A stretch of DNA of 64,000 bases, taken from assembly GCF_021513155.1 (NCBI RefSeq), contig NZ_CP090983.1, positions 1 to 64,000 on the forward strand, written 5' to 3'. This DNA comes from Jeotgalibaca sp. MA1X17-3. GTDB lineage: Bacteria; Bacillota; Bacilli; Lactobacillales; Aerococcaceae. Shown in pieces: positions 27,771-37,879 of the stretch (within the stretch, counting starts at the first letter, position 1; every line of letters starts with the position of its first letter). Below the pieces are notes generated by a model. The model did no database searches, was not told the origin of the DNA, and was given only the letters and a program-made list of their open reading frames with translations. Made by a program: the position numbers and the translations under genes.

Positions 27771-29278
27771 TTATTCTTTACGAAAAGATAATGCTGTTTG
27801 TCCTGTATATTTTTTAAAACAGCTACTAAAGTAATGTGAATTTAAAAATCCTATTTCTTCAGCAATTTCATATGTCTTTTTTTCTGTATTTTTTAAGAGT
27901 TTTTTGGCTTGCTCCATTCGTAGTTGTAATAAGTACTCCGTAAAGTTAACATTCTTCTCAACTTTAAAAAGATTACTTAAATACGGTGCAGACACATGAA
28001 TTTCTTGAGCTAGCTTTACTAATGATAAATCAGAATCACAATAATGTTCTTGCATGTATATAATTGCACGATTTACCAAGGGATTAGTAGATGACTGTTC
28101 TTTTTGTGATTCTTTTAGAGTTAACCATTGTATAAATAATGGTTCTAAGATTTTTTTAAATTTTCGTGATTATTTGCCTTAAAAATATGTTGAGTGACTG
28201 GGTAGATATCCATTAACTGTCCTTCATCTTTTGTTCTTGCATTGATTTCACTCGCAAGAAATAGAACCATCTGTAAGGCTACTCGCTTCGCTTCTTCGAG
28301 ATGCAAGGTATGAGAAGATACCAATTGATAGATCGTATGCATTCTTACTTTTTCAGAAGAACGATTCGCGTTATTTTCCTTATCCTGTTCTGACTCAAAA
28401 GGGAAATAAGATAGTAATGGAGAGGGACGTATTTCTATATCATTTTCTATCTTCATTTTTTCCATTCTTATTTTTGCTTCCATCACTGCAGTCTCTAAGT
28501 CTTGCATTTCTGGATAAATAGAAGAATGTGAAAAGTAAGCGGACAAATGATAATCCTCTTCCAATGCTAATGATATTCCTTGTTCTAAGTTTGATAATAA
28601 TTGACCATCATCTGTTTCCAATGATAAAAAAATAAATACCTCTTGATGTCTAAATGACAGAACTTCAATTTCTCCAGACAAGTTCCATTTACGAGCTAAT
28701 TGATAAAGGGACATCTCTCCTTTATATGAAGGTATGTTTATATTTATAACTGCAAAAGCTGGTCCCGTTAAAAATATTTGGAGACGAAAAAGTTCATTTT
28801 GAATATCCGTAGCTTGTGTAGTTCTACTTGAATAAAGTAGTTGAGATAAAAATTTTTCATGAAGAAGTGGTAGAGATTCTTCTAATTGTTCCCTTTTTTG
28901 ATGATTCTCACTCCATACTTCTAAAGCTTTTTTAGCTGTTTGAAGTAAATCTGGCATTTGAATAGGTTTTAGAAGATAATCATCTGATTTTACTAGGATT
29001 GCTCCATGTAAATAACGAAAATCATCGTAACCAGTCAAAAACACAATTCGAGTATCTATTTTTTCTTTACGGATTTGATTAGCTAACTCGATTCCATCCA
29101 TAAATGGCATATTAATATCCGTAATGACTAATTGAGGCTTCGTTTCACGAATAACTTCTAACGCTTGTTGTCCATCTGCTGCTTCTCCTACTATTTCTGC
29201 ATTAATTTCTGCCCAGTTCGATTGAATAATCGTCTTCCGAATAATTCGATCATCTTCTACTACTACAATCCTAAACAT
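27771..29278 (-). pseudogene. YesN-like response regulator, frameshift in A7 run
   Basis: The gene has a receiver domain with the phospho-acceptor in VITDINMPFMDG and the conserved lysine in YLLKPIQ, a middle region, and a C-terminal AraC-type double helix-turn-helix (LAQEIHVSAPYLSNLF, IAEEIGFLNSHYFSSCF). The frame stops at 28145, directly after an A7 run at 28151-28157; one added A joins it to the rest, giving about 502 residues, which is normal for YesN. ATG at 29278 follows AGAGGTG and overlaps the kinase stop. It should activate the transporter operon downstream. A sequencing error is more likely than loss, as both halves are well conserved. Confidence 0.85.
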
Positions 29279-31049
29279 TCTTTTCACCTCTTGTTTTAGG
29301 TATGCTTATGAAGACTTCTGTATATTCTCCATGTATACTTTCAATTCTAATTCCATACTTATTTCCATATCGGTTTTTAATACGAATATTGACACTTCTT
29401 AACCCTACTCCTGTTTCTTCACGAGTATGATCTACTAAAGGTGTATGAACTTCTCTATTTATTTTTTCTAATATTATATCCTCTATACCAGCACCATTAT
29501 CTCTTACACAAAACAGTAAACTATTTTCTAGTTCCGTTGCTTCAATTATTAACAATCCTTTTTGACGGTTTTGCATTACTCCATGATAGATTGCATTTTC
29601 AACAATTGGTTGAAGGGATAACTTTACAATCTCATAAGAATATAATTCTTTAGAGACATTTATTTCATAAGAAAAGAAGTCTCCATATCTCATTTCCATG
29701 ATATATAAATAGCTTTTAATATTCTTGATTTCTTCTTCAATTGTAATTATTTCTTCTCCTTTACTTAAGCTTGTTCGGAAAAAATCGGAGAGTTTGCTAA
29801 TCATTTCACTGGCTTCTTCATTTTCTCCCATCTCACATAATCCCTTTATAGAATATAAAGTATTATAAAGAAAGTGAGGGTTAATCTGAGCATGAAGTAA
29901 AGCAACTTCTAAGTCTTTTTTCTCTTCTTGTTGAGCAGTCATTTGCTCAATCAAATGTATATTACGATCTGTTAAGGTATTATAGCTTTCATATAAAACG
30001 GCTAGTTCCTCTGGTACATCTTTTGACCATTTAAGTTTCTCATGATACGTCTCTGTCGTAAGCATACTTTCTGCTAAGTTTTTTATAGGAGCCGAAATAT
30101 ATCGTCGTACAATTTGTAAAAAGAAAGTAGCTGAAACGGAAAGAATTAAGGAAATTAACAAAAATATCAAAAAGATAACGGACGTGGATTGTAAAAGTGA
30201 CGTTTTAGGAGAAACGAATACTAATTCCCATTTATTTGTACCTACTGTTCCATTACGCAGCCAATATTTTTCCTTACTATTTAAAGAGATTTCTTGATTT
30301 TGTTCATTTAAAGAGTCCTCTTTAAAAAGGTTAAATATTCTTTGATTTAACTCTTGGTTTTCTTCCACTTCTTCAGGCACTAAGTATCCTTTTGGATCTA
30401 CTAACATCATGTATCCGCCATCCATAGAAGTATCTTGAAGAATATTTTGAATAAAACTAGTCTTTAAATTAACTACCATTAATCCATTCAATGAATTTTG
30501 ATTTCCATTAAGCAGATATACGATGGATTGAACATCTTGGCTTTGGTCAAAAATTGGATCTTCGTGATTATTTAACCAGAAATAACCCTCATTCGTCTCG
30601 TTTTCAAAAGAATAATAAAGTTCTTTCTGAAAGGAAGGACTCACTTCTTGTTGGGTTGATTCAGTAATCAAATAGGCGTCATTTCCTAAATTAATATAGA
30701 TAGAATCAATAAAATTACTATTTCGGTTATAAAAAAATTCTACTTCCTCTGTCAAACTCAAATAACTTTGTGGTGAGGATTGAATAGAATCATTTAATTT
30801 TTCAACGGCAATATTTTGGGTTAGAAAGTAGAATTGTTCAAAAATATCTCGATATAAAAAGGAAAGGTATTCTAGTTTTTGATCTAAAGTCTGTTGCATG
30901 TTTGTTTCTGTATTTTTATAAATTTGGTTGTTTGCAACAAAATATAAAATAGAGCCTGTTAATACAACAAACAAAACAATTAACAAAATATAAAAGGCAT
31001 TTATAGTTGAGCTAAGTGATGAAAATAATCCCTTTTTCTTTAGTTTCAT
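29271..31049 (-). CDS. YesM-like sensor histidine kinase
   Basis: A 592-residue membrane kinase. A helix near residues 12-35 and another near 295-320 flank an extracellular sensing domain. A HAMP-like linker and the His_kinase block QINPHFLYNTL (phospho-accepting histidine) follow, then an ATPase domain with VENAIYHGV and DNGAGI. AAAGGAG sets ATG at 31049; the frame is open up to 31148 but lacks a start signal there. It pairs with the response regulator that overlaps its end. The YesMN pair of Bacillus controls rhamnogalacturonan genes, which agrees with the context. Confidence 0.9.
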   Translation of the reverse strand: MKLKKKGLFSSLSSTINAFYILLIVLFVVLTGSILYFVANNQIYKNTETNMQQTLDQKLEYLSFLYRDIFEQFYFLTQNIAVEKLNDSIQSSPQSYLSLTEEVEFFYNRNSNFIDSIYINLGNDAYLITESTQQEVSPSFQKELYYSFENETNEGYFWLNNHEDPIFDQSQDVQSIVYLLNGNQNSLNGLMVVNLKTSFIQNILQDTSMDGGYMMLVDPKGYLVPEEVEENQELNQRIFNLFKEDSLNEQNQEISLNSKEKYWLRNGTVGTNKWELVFVSPKTSLLQSTSVIFLIFLLISLILSVSATFFLQIVRRYISAPIKNLAESMLTTETYHEKLKWSKDVPEELAVLYESYNTLTDRNIHLIEQMTAQQEEKKDLEVALLHAQINPHFLYNTLYSIKGLCEMGENEEASEMISKLSDFFRTSLSKGEEIITIEEEIKNIKSYLYIMEMRYGDFFSYEINVSKELYSYEIVKLSLQPIVENAIYHGVMQNRQKGLLIIEATELENSLLFCVRDNGAGIEDIILEKINREVHTPLVDHTREETGVGLRSVNIRIKNRYGNKYGIRIESIHGEYTEVFISIPKTRGEKNV

Positions 31050-31123
31050 GGACTTTACTCCTTTCCTTTCTATTTTGTATGTTTCTTTTGAATACTCTAA
31101 TACTTTATTCTTTTTCCATATTC

Positions 31124-31341
31124 CTAATAAATAAAAGACATACAGCACGACCGTGGCAAGAGCATTGCTCCAAAAGAAGTAGTTATTTGTTGGAGTGGAG
31201 TGACAATTGTGATTGCTGCCAACTCATTTGGTCCAATTTTCCCTAACCAAAATGTATCGACAAGATTATATAACGTGTTGACTAAACTACTGAGAATAAT
31301 GGGCACTGAAAACTGAAGAATGGTAGGAAGAAGTTCTCCCT
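31124..31341 (-). pseudogene. MATE efflux protein fragment
   Basis: A translated stretch of about 50 residues (LPTILQFSVPIILSSL, LYNLVDTFWLGKIG, PNELAAITIVTPLQQ) is clearly the first two helices of a MATE/DinF-type efflux protein. There is no start with a ribosome binding site, a stop lies just before it, and the similarity ends abruptly at SFGAMLL. The remaining 400 residues are absent. It is a remnant between the kinase gene and uxaC, and may mark a past deletion or insertion. Confidence 0.75.
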
Positions 31342-31360
31342 AACTTTCACTTTAATTAAT

Positions 31361-31400
31361 AAGAAAGAGACTATCCCGGAAAATGCGATAATCTCTCTTC
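31361..31400 (-). terminator. terminator downstream of uxaC
   Basis: AAGAGAGATTATC pairs with GATAGTCTCTTTCTT around an 11-base loop, on the minus strand just after the uxaC stop. It ends the GH28-to-uxaC operon. Confidence 0.75.
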
Positions 31401-31413
31401 CAATCTTCTTTAA

Positions 31414-32820
31414 TTATTTTTTAAAGTAGCTTACTGCATTGTTGTAACATACATTTTCTACTAATTTTTTTAATAATTCTTCATTTTGAGGGAATTTGCC
31501 CAATTCAACTTGTTCACCTATATAGTTACAAAGAATTCTACGGAAATATTCATGACGCGGATAAGAAACAAAACTTCTCGAATCAGTTAACATCCCCACG
31601 AAATTCATCAATAAACCATGGTCAGCCAAGGTTTCCATCTGACGTAACATTCCTTGTTCCGTATCATTAAACCACCAGCCGGCTCCAAACTGAACTTTGT
31701 TTTTAATACCTTCATCATTCACTTGGAAGTTTGCAACAGCACTTGCGACAATATGATTTTGAGTTGGATTTAAGTTATAAATAATCATTTTTGGCAGTTT
31801 TTTGTTTTTTGCCATTGCATTTAAAAGTTGGTTCAAATGACGACCATCTTCCACAGAGTCATGGAGGGAATCAAACCCAACATCTGGACCCAATTTGTTA
31901 TACCAGTATTCATTGTTATTACGCAATGCTCCAAAATGAATTTGCATAGCCCAACCTTTTTCTTCATACATTTCACCTAAATCGACTAAAATACGAGTTA
32001 AATATTGCTCTTTTTCTTTTTTCGTAATAGTCTCTTGATTCAATGCCTTTTGAAAAATAGTTTCTATTTCTTCCTTTGTAGCTTCTTGATAAACCATATT
32101 TTCTAATGCGTGATCAGAAGCAAGCGTTCCTCGCTCATCAAAATAATTAACTCGCTGTTGCAGTTGTTCTTTTAATTGTCGATAGGAAGTGAGACGTGTT
32201 CCAAAAATAGTCTCCATTCGGTCTAAAAATCCTACAAATCGTTCATCATCAATATGGAAGGCCTCGTCTGGACGGAATGATGGAGCCACTTTCACATGAA
32301 AAGAATCATCTTTACTGATCTGATCATGATACTCCAAAGAATCTGTTGGATTATCTGTTGTTCCAATAAAGGTCACATTCGACATCTCAATCAATTTGCG
32401 AGCCGTAAGTTTTTTGTCTTTCAAAATTTGATTGGCTTTATCATAAATTTCTTTCCAATTATCTTTAGAAAGAAGGTCATCAATATCAAAGTAGCGTTTT
32501 AATTCTAATTGAGTCCAATGAAATAATGGATTTCCAATTGTATTTTCAGCTGTTTCTGCCCATGCTTCGAATTTTTCTTCTGAGGATGCATCTCCAGTAA
32601 TTTTACGTTCAGGTACTCCATTCGCACGCATCGCACGCCATTTATAATGGTCTCCTGATAGCCAAAGTTCTGTAATATCTTTAAACTCATGATCTTTAGC
32701 AATCCATTCTGGAATCAAATGACAGTGATAATCAAAAATCGGCATTTTTTCTGCATAACGATGATATAAATGCTTTCCTGTTTCATTATTCAACATAAAA
32801 TCTGCATTAATAAATCCCAT
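31414..32820 (-). CDS. uxaC: glucuronate (uronate) isomerase UxaC
   Basis: A 468-residue enzyme of standard UxaC length. The metal-binding HxH motif is in FDYHCHLIPEWIA near residue 33, and ELWLSGDHYKWRAMRANG follows. It converts D-galacturonate to D-tagaturonate and D-glucuronate to D-fructuronate in the cytoplasm. It lies 31 bases after uxaE, its partner step, and is the last gene of the operon that begins with GH28. Confidence 0.95.
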   Translation of the reverse strand: MGFINADFMLNNETGKHLYHRYAEKMPIFDYHCHLIPEWIAKDHEFKDITELWLSGDHYKWRAMRANGVPERKITGDASSEEKFEAWAETAENTIGNPLFHWTQLELKRYFDIDDLLSKDNWKEIYDKANQILKDKKLTARKLIEMSNVTFIGTTDNPTDSLEYHDQISKDDSFHVKVAPSFRPDEAFHIDDERFVGFLDRMETIFGTRLTSYRQLKEQLQQRVNYFDERGTLASDHALENMVYQEATKEEIETIFQKALNQETITKKEKEQYLTRILVDLGEMYEEKGWAMQIHFGALRNNNEYWYNKLGPDVGFDSLHDSVEDGRHLNQLLNAMAKNKKLPKMIIYNLNPTQNHIVASAVANFQVNDEGIKNKVQFGAGWWFNDTEQGMLRQMETLADHGLLMNFVGMLTDSRSFVSYPRHEYFRRILCNYIGEQVELGKFPQNEELLKKLVENVCYNNAVSYFKK

Positions 32821-32851
32821 TCTATCCTTCCTTTCTATTTCATTATTTTTA

Positions 32852-34366
32852 TTAATGAGTAGCTTTTGGTATTTGTAAGGTTTCTAAGTGTTTTCCAATG
32901 TGGCTAGCTAAAGAGCCTTTATACTCTTCTTCAAACTCATCCATATTTTCAAAAAATTCTGGCTTAAACAAACGATTTCCTTCTTCATCAGTAGCTGTTA
33001 ACAGCACACCGTACGTAACATGCCATACTTGACGTGCATTACGATCGTTCATATATTCTGGTAAATCTTCATCCGAGACTTCATCCAAAGGCTTGATTGC
33101 ATCTAGGTCTGGAGTAATATGATAATACGCTTGTGCTTCTGGGAAATGTTCAAATGCATAACGATGCATTCTACGGAATAAATCTGTATTATGTTTTGCT
33201 AAGACACGAACGGCTTCTAACCAGTTTGTTCCCGCTGTTTTTAAATGGAATAATCCATTCGTATGCTTGGCAATAATTGGGAATGCGGAGAACTTATCAC
33301 TTCCAGAATGGATACTTAGTTTATAATCGAAGTGTCTCGCAATCAAAGCATGCTTTTTCAAGTCTGCTTCAAAATCAACTAAGTCACCCATATAGTCGAC
33401 CCCTTTTTGGAATTCTCCAATAAAGCGAGGTGCTAGACTATTTACCTTTACTCCTTCACTAATCAGCTCTTCTGCCACAAAGAAATGAGATTCTGGTTTC
33501 GTTACTGTCTCTGTTTCATCAATGGAGATTTCAAAATCAATCTCATGATCAGCTTTTTGAATATATTCTTTATAGATATGCTCCATATAATTCAAAGCAT
33601 CTAAATATAGCAAGACATTGTAAACTAATTCTTCTTTATCAAAAGCAATATCCATTCCTTCTACATCAAAGGTTTTATCTAAATATTTTGACTCATAATG
33701 ATCTCGTACGTCAGATGATAGTTTATTATATTCTGTTTCTTGCTCTTCAACAGTCATAGATGGAACTTCGTTGCGGATGTAATCGGAACAATCTAGTGTG
33801 AGCATAGACATTCCTGAATCTAGTGCCAACTTTATATCTTCTTCTAGTTTTAAATGGTCACCATCTGCGCCAAATCCACCTGTATATCCTTCTTGTAAGG
33901 TTGCATAAGCAGCAGAATCTAAAACATCATTAATATCACGTTCCGTTAGACTTAATTCACGGATACTTTGTTGTGCAAGAACTGGTTTCACTTTATATTG
34001 ACGCATAATTTCAATATGTCCTGGTGAAGCTAATCCTAAGCGATCTCCTACACCCATTGTCGTAACTTTATTACCAAATGCACGAGGCTTTGTATATTCA
34101 AAAAATTTATTTAATACTAAACGATTTGCATGATTAGCTGGTACTATTTTTGTTTGCTCTGATATTTCTTTCCCTTCTAATTCATCAAATAATGGACCGT
34201 TCCCTTTTACAAATAAGAACTTTTCGCCCTCTTTTTTAAACATCAACAACTCCGTTTGACCTTCTTCTGCAAAAGACTTAGGGTAAACTTTATATGTTTT
34301 CCCTTCTTCTGTTTGGAAAAATTCGTCTTTTTTCAAATTGCTCATTTTATCTGCTTCGTTTATCAT
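32852..34366 (-). CDS. uxaE: tagaturonate epimerase UxaE
   Basis: A 504-residue enzyme of the UxaE family (blocks TMGVGDRLGLASPGHI, GGFGADGDHLK, TLDCSDYIRNE, SIHSGSDKFSAFP). UxaE interconverts D-tagaturonate and D-fructuronate, so galacturonate can use the fructuronate branch without UxaB and UxaA. AAGGAG lies 8 bases before ATG 34366. As read, the frame continues upstream in phase with the GH43 C-terminus, apparently because of a miscalled A run at 34379-34385; the ribosome binding site shows the true start. Confidence 0.9.
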   Translation of the reverse strand: MINEADKMSNLKKDEFFQTEEGKTYKVYPKSFAEEGQTELLMFKKEGEKFLFVKGNGPLFDELEGKEISEQTKIVPANHANRLVLNKFFEYTKPRAFGNKVTTMGVGDRLGLASPGHIEIMRQYKVKPVLAQQSIRELSLTERDINDVLDSAAYATLQEGYTGGFGADGDHLKLEEDIKLALDSGMSMLTLDCSDYIRNEVPSMTVEEQETEYNKLSSDVRDHYESKYLDKTFDVEGMDIAFDKEELVYNVLLYLDALNYMEHIYKEYIQKADHEIDFEISIDETETVTKPESHFFVAEELISEGVKVNSLAPRFIGEFQKGVDYMGDLVDFEADLKKHALIARHFDYKLSIHSGSDKFSAFPIIAKHTNGLFHLKTAGTNWLEAVRVLAKHNTDLFRRMHRYAFEHFPEAQAYYHITPDLDAIKPLDEVSDEDLPEYMNDRNARQVWHVTYGVLLTATDEEGNRLFKPEFFENMDEFEEEYKGSLASHIGKHLETLQIPKATH

Positions 34367-34367
34367 T

Positions 34368-35958
34368 TTATCTTCTCCTTTTTTTAAATAATCTTTTCCT
34401 TCATAACAAAAATACTCAAAATCAGCATGGCTACCTTTATATTGATTCATATCATGACAAGCAATTCCAATAAAATTACCGGTGAATCCACCCGATAAGA
34501 ATGTAATATCTTTTTCTTCATGAACTAGTTTCCATTGTTCTTGATTTGAAAAGCGATAATAAAATTCAGATTTTTCATGATTTACATTCACTGCAAGCTG
34601 GATCGGTAGTCCTTTTTCAACTGGAATATCTATCTTGACATCTGTCAATGAGTGCGTTCCATTCTTACAATTCATAACTCGCAACACACGACTATTTTCT
34701 TCAAAAGTAATATAAACGTATATATAATTTTCTGGGTTTAAGAATAATAGTAAACCTGCCATCTGTAAGAAATTGGTCGGTGTGAATTCAATAGCTGTTT
34801 CTGCTCGGAAATGAAAGTCAGTTTGACGAATTCAATGAGGTGATGACGAAACAGACTATGTGGGGATTCACCACCATAGAGTCTCAAATATCCTTTTCTA
34901 TCTTTTAAGGAGCACCACTGTTCATCCACCATCATCCGCAAACTATTCCAATTTGATTTTAGTGTTGCAGAATTAAAATCGTCATGGAAATCTGTTTGTT
35001 TGTTTTTTATTTCTCCTATAAACCCTTTCGGAACAGGAACTTCCATTGCAGGAACAGTCCCTTTGTGATCTAATCGCAACCATCCTTGTTCATCCCAGTA
35101 GACTTTTTGTAAAGCCGTTTCTCTGCCTAAGATAGCAAATTGATCTTTCAAAGGACGAGTTGCTAAATGAACGATATACCATTCTCCTTCAGGAGTTTCC
35201 AACAAGCTGGCATGTCCAGCACATTGTAGCCCTGCTTCTGGATTTTGACTAGAAGTCATCATTGGATAATGAGGATCTACTTCATAAGGTCCAAGCACGT
35301 TTTTGGAGCGTGCCATTGTTACGGAATGACCAGAACCTGTTCCCCCTTCTGCCAACATTAGATAATAGAAACCATCCTTTTGGTATAGATGAGGAGCTTC
35401 TGTTTTACCTAAATCCGTGCAATCAAAAATTTTCTTTGGTTCTCCAATCAAACGTTTTTCAGTTGGTGAATATTCTTGAATCACAATCCCTGAAGATTTG
35501 TTAGGCGTATCCATTCGATAATCCCATAATGCATTTGATATCCATTTTCTGCCATCTTTATCATGAAAAAGAGAAGGGTCAAAGCCACTACTGTTTAAAT
35601 AAATCGGTTCAGACCAAGGCCCTTTTATACTAGAAGAGGAAATCAAATAATTGTGACAATCTTTAAATGGTCGCTGAGAACTTTTCACATCGGTATACAG
35701 AAGATGAAATTCTCCATCGGAATAACTTAATTGTGGAGCCCAAATACTGCAGTTAATAGGATTACCTTGTAGGTGAACTTGGTTAGTTAAAATATCAGTA
35801 CAGTAGTCCCAATTCACTAAGTCCGTTGACTCATAAACACGTACTCCCGGGAGCCATTCAAAAGAAGATACAGCGATATAATAAGTATCTTCTACTCTCA
35901 ATATGCACGGGTCAGGATTAAAACCAGGTAAGATAGGATTTTTTATTTTCTTTTGCAT
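34368..35958 (-). pseudogene. GH43 glycosidase (beta-xylosidase/arabinofuranosidase), frameshifted
   Basis: The five-blade propeller is intact, with the catalytic base aspartate in PGFNPDPCIL, the second aspartate in SGFDPSLFHD and the acid glutamate in GKTEAPHLYQ. The frame breaks near 34827-34831; adding one C gives LIEFRQTDFHF and continues into the C-terminal beta-sandwich (QMAGLLLFLN, GFTGNFIGIACHD). A second missing A in the run at 34379-34385 fuses the frame to UxaE; with it restored, the gene stops at 34368. The repaired protein has about 530 residues and no signal peptide. It would trim xylose or arabinose from imported pectic oligomers. It starts 4 bases after the CE8 stop. Confidence 0.85.
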
Positions 35959-35962
35959 TCAT

Positions 35963-36961
35963 CTATCCCTCATTTCTACTCGCATTTTTGAAAAATTGAT
36001 TTTCAAAGATAGCAAACCATTCTTTTGAATCTGCTTCTTGTATAAACTGTTTACTCCAAGAAGCGCGTTCACTACCTTCACTATAACCGTTTTCATTTCT
36101 AAAATATTCGCGATAATCAACTGTTTGTCTATTCTTTTCATTGGACCAGTCGTTCCATCCTTCTGGATGAATATGTTGACCATACTCACAATCTACAAAG
36201 TAGGTTTTTGCATATGGTCGCCAAGGTCTACCTAAGTAAACTTGCTCTACACCTTCCTCGGCTGTCAACCAACAATGTTGGAAGATAAAGCCAATTTTAC
36301 TTTCTTTTGGTGTACTTGCTGCCGTAATATAACCACCACTTCGGATTTTTTCTTTTCGACTGCGAATCTCACAACGTTGAAAAATTGCTGTAGCTCCTCC
36401 AAAAATAAAATCAATTGAACCAGCAATTACACAATCTACATAATATTGACGATATTTATTTTTAAGGTTTTTATGTTCCGGTGAAAAGAAATCGGTCCCA
36501 TCTTTTTGTTTAGGAGGAAGAGGTCCCGTAAAGAGTGTATCTTGATACCCTAGGAATCGGCATTTTTTGAATACGCTCTCATCACAATCCGCATAAACAG
36601 CAAGAGCTTGCCCTGCTATTTCTCCACACCCAGCTGTATTCTCAACAGTAAGATTCTCTATCATATTTTGAATCCCACCTACAAAAAGCGTAGCCGTCCG
36701 AAATGTTCCCAATTCTAAACCATTTTCATCTTTTTCTCTTGCACCTAGAGCATTTGTCAATACAACATTGCCCATTCCTTTTAGAGTCAAATTCGAACGT
36801 TTGATAACGACTCGTTCCTCATATACTCCTTCCAAAATAGTAATGGTACATGGAACTTGCTTTTCTTGTTTCTCCGAAAAATCAACTGCTTCTTTTATTG
36901 TAGAAAAATCACAATAGGGAAAATTACCGACTAGTAGTTTCTCTTGTTTAATATTATTCAT
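35963..36961 (-). CDS. pectinesterase (CE8)
   Basis: A 332-residue parallel beta-helix enzyme. The pectin methylesterase blocks are GQALAVYADCD, FLGYQDTLF with the first catalytic aspartate, SIDFIFGGA with the second, and YLGRPWRPYAKT with the arginine. There is no signal peptide, so it demethylates imported oligogalacturonides in the cytoplasm, releasing methanol. Its ATG overlaps the stop of the upstream esterase gene by 4 bases (ATGA), showing tight coupling. Confidence 0.93.
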   Translation of the reverse strand: MNNIKQEKLLVGNFPYCDFSTIKEAVDFSEKQEKQVPCTITILEGVYEERVVIKRSNLTLKGMGNVVLTNALGAREKDENGLELGTFRTATLFVGGIQNMIENLTVENTAGCGEIAGQALAVYADCDESVFKKCRFLGYQDTLFTGPLPPKQKDGTDFFSPEHKNLKNKYRQYYVDCVIAGSIDFIFGGATAIFQRCEIRSRKEKIRSGGYITAASTPKESKIGFIFQHCWLTAEEGVEQVYLGRPWRPYAKTYFVDCEYGQHIHPEGWNDWSNEKNRQTVDYREYFRNENGYSEGSERASWSKQFIQEADSKEWFAIFENQFFKNASRNEG

Positions 36962-37848
36962 AAGTGCTCTGCTAGGAAATTAGTCCAATGCCAGCGCATT
37001 TCTGAGTTTTCCAAATGTCCACAACCACTAATAACTGTTTTCCAGTTTTCTGGAACGCCAGCTTCATCATACACCTTTTTTAATTTCTCATCCAACAACT
37101 GGACACCTTCCAAAGGACAATTTCCATCGTGATCTCCAACCAAGGTTAAACGTTTTCTTGGAGAAATTCGTTTTTGAACATCAAACGTACTAAAATATTT
37201 TAAAAAACCCGGAACATAAGAATAAAATCCATGTTTATCTAAACGTCCATTCTTCATAAGTGTCTCAGCATCTACTTGTCCACCTATATCAACAATTACT
37301 TTTATCCGTTGATCCAATGCTGCTAGCCACCAAGATTGCATCGCACCCATTGACATACCAATCGTAGCAACTCGTTTAGGATCGACATCTTCTCGTTCCA
37401 ATAAAATATCTAAAAAGCGCATATTATCAAAGAGCATCATTCCCCAAACAACTTGTCCTTTCCACAACATTCCTTTAACAAGTTCACTTTCTTTACGACC
37501 AGAGCGTTCCCCAAAACTCCACATATCAATACAGGCAGCCACATATCCCATATCTGTTAATGTTTTTGCATAAGAGGGAGACTGAAGATAATGAGAAGGA
37601 TCAATCATTTCTGTCTTTCCACGATCGTACATTCCACCATGAGAATGATTCACCAACACAAGTGGAAAAGGACCTTTTCCTTTTAACGGCTTAGCAAAAT
37701 ATGCTGGAACACGCTCTTCACCATTTAAGTCTAATGACCACGTTTCAAGTAAATATCCATCATGAACTACTTCTGAAAGTTTTATTGCATCCAGGGATGG
37801 ATTTAGGGGTAAATCTCCCAGAAGCGACCATAGTTGATCCTTCACCAT
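36958..37848 (-). CDS. alpha/beta hydrolase, putative esterase in pectin operon
   Basis: A 296-residue dienelactone-hydrolase-like protein. The nucleophile serine is in IGMSMGAMQS, the acid in LVGDHDGNCP and the histidine in SGCGHLENS. An oxyanion-type block NHSHGGMYDRGK lies near residue 75. It is cytoplasmic. GAGGAG sets ATG 37848. It sits between GH28 and CE8, so removal of acetyl or other ester groups from pectic oligomers is the likely task; the exact bond is not known. Confidence 0.78.
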   Translation of the reverse strand: MVKDQLWSLLGDLPLNPSLDAIKLSEVVHDGYLLETWSLDLNGEERVPAYFAKPLKGKGPFPLVLVNHSHGGMYDRGKTEMIDPSHYLQSPSYAKTLTDMGYVAACIDMWSFGERSGRKESELVKGMLWKGQVVWGMMLFDNMRFLDILLEREDVDPKRVATIGMSMGAMQSWWLAALDQRIKVIVDIGGQVDAETLMKNGRLDKHGFYSYVPGFLKYFSTFDVQKRISPRKRLTLVGDHDGNCPLEGVQLLDEKLKKVYDEAGVPENWKTVISGCGHLENSEMRWHWTNFLAEHL

Positions 37849-37879
37849 ATTTCCGTCTCCTCTTCCCATATTTATTTTA

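Noticed and set aside
28145..28160. Programmed ribosomal frameshift in the response regulator
   Set aside because: An A run alone is present, with no stimulatory hairpin or internal Shine-Dalgarno that I can see, and the same one-base loss occurs in six unrelated genes. Sequencing error is simpler.
31124..31341. A functional small membrane protein gene
   Set aside because: No ribosome binding site or valid start, and the sequence is an abrupt fragment of a large transporter family.
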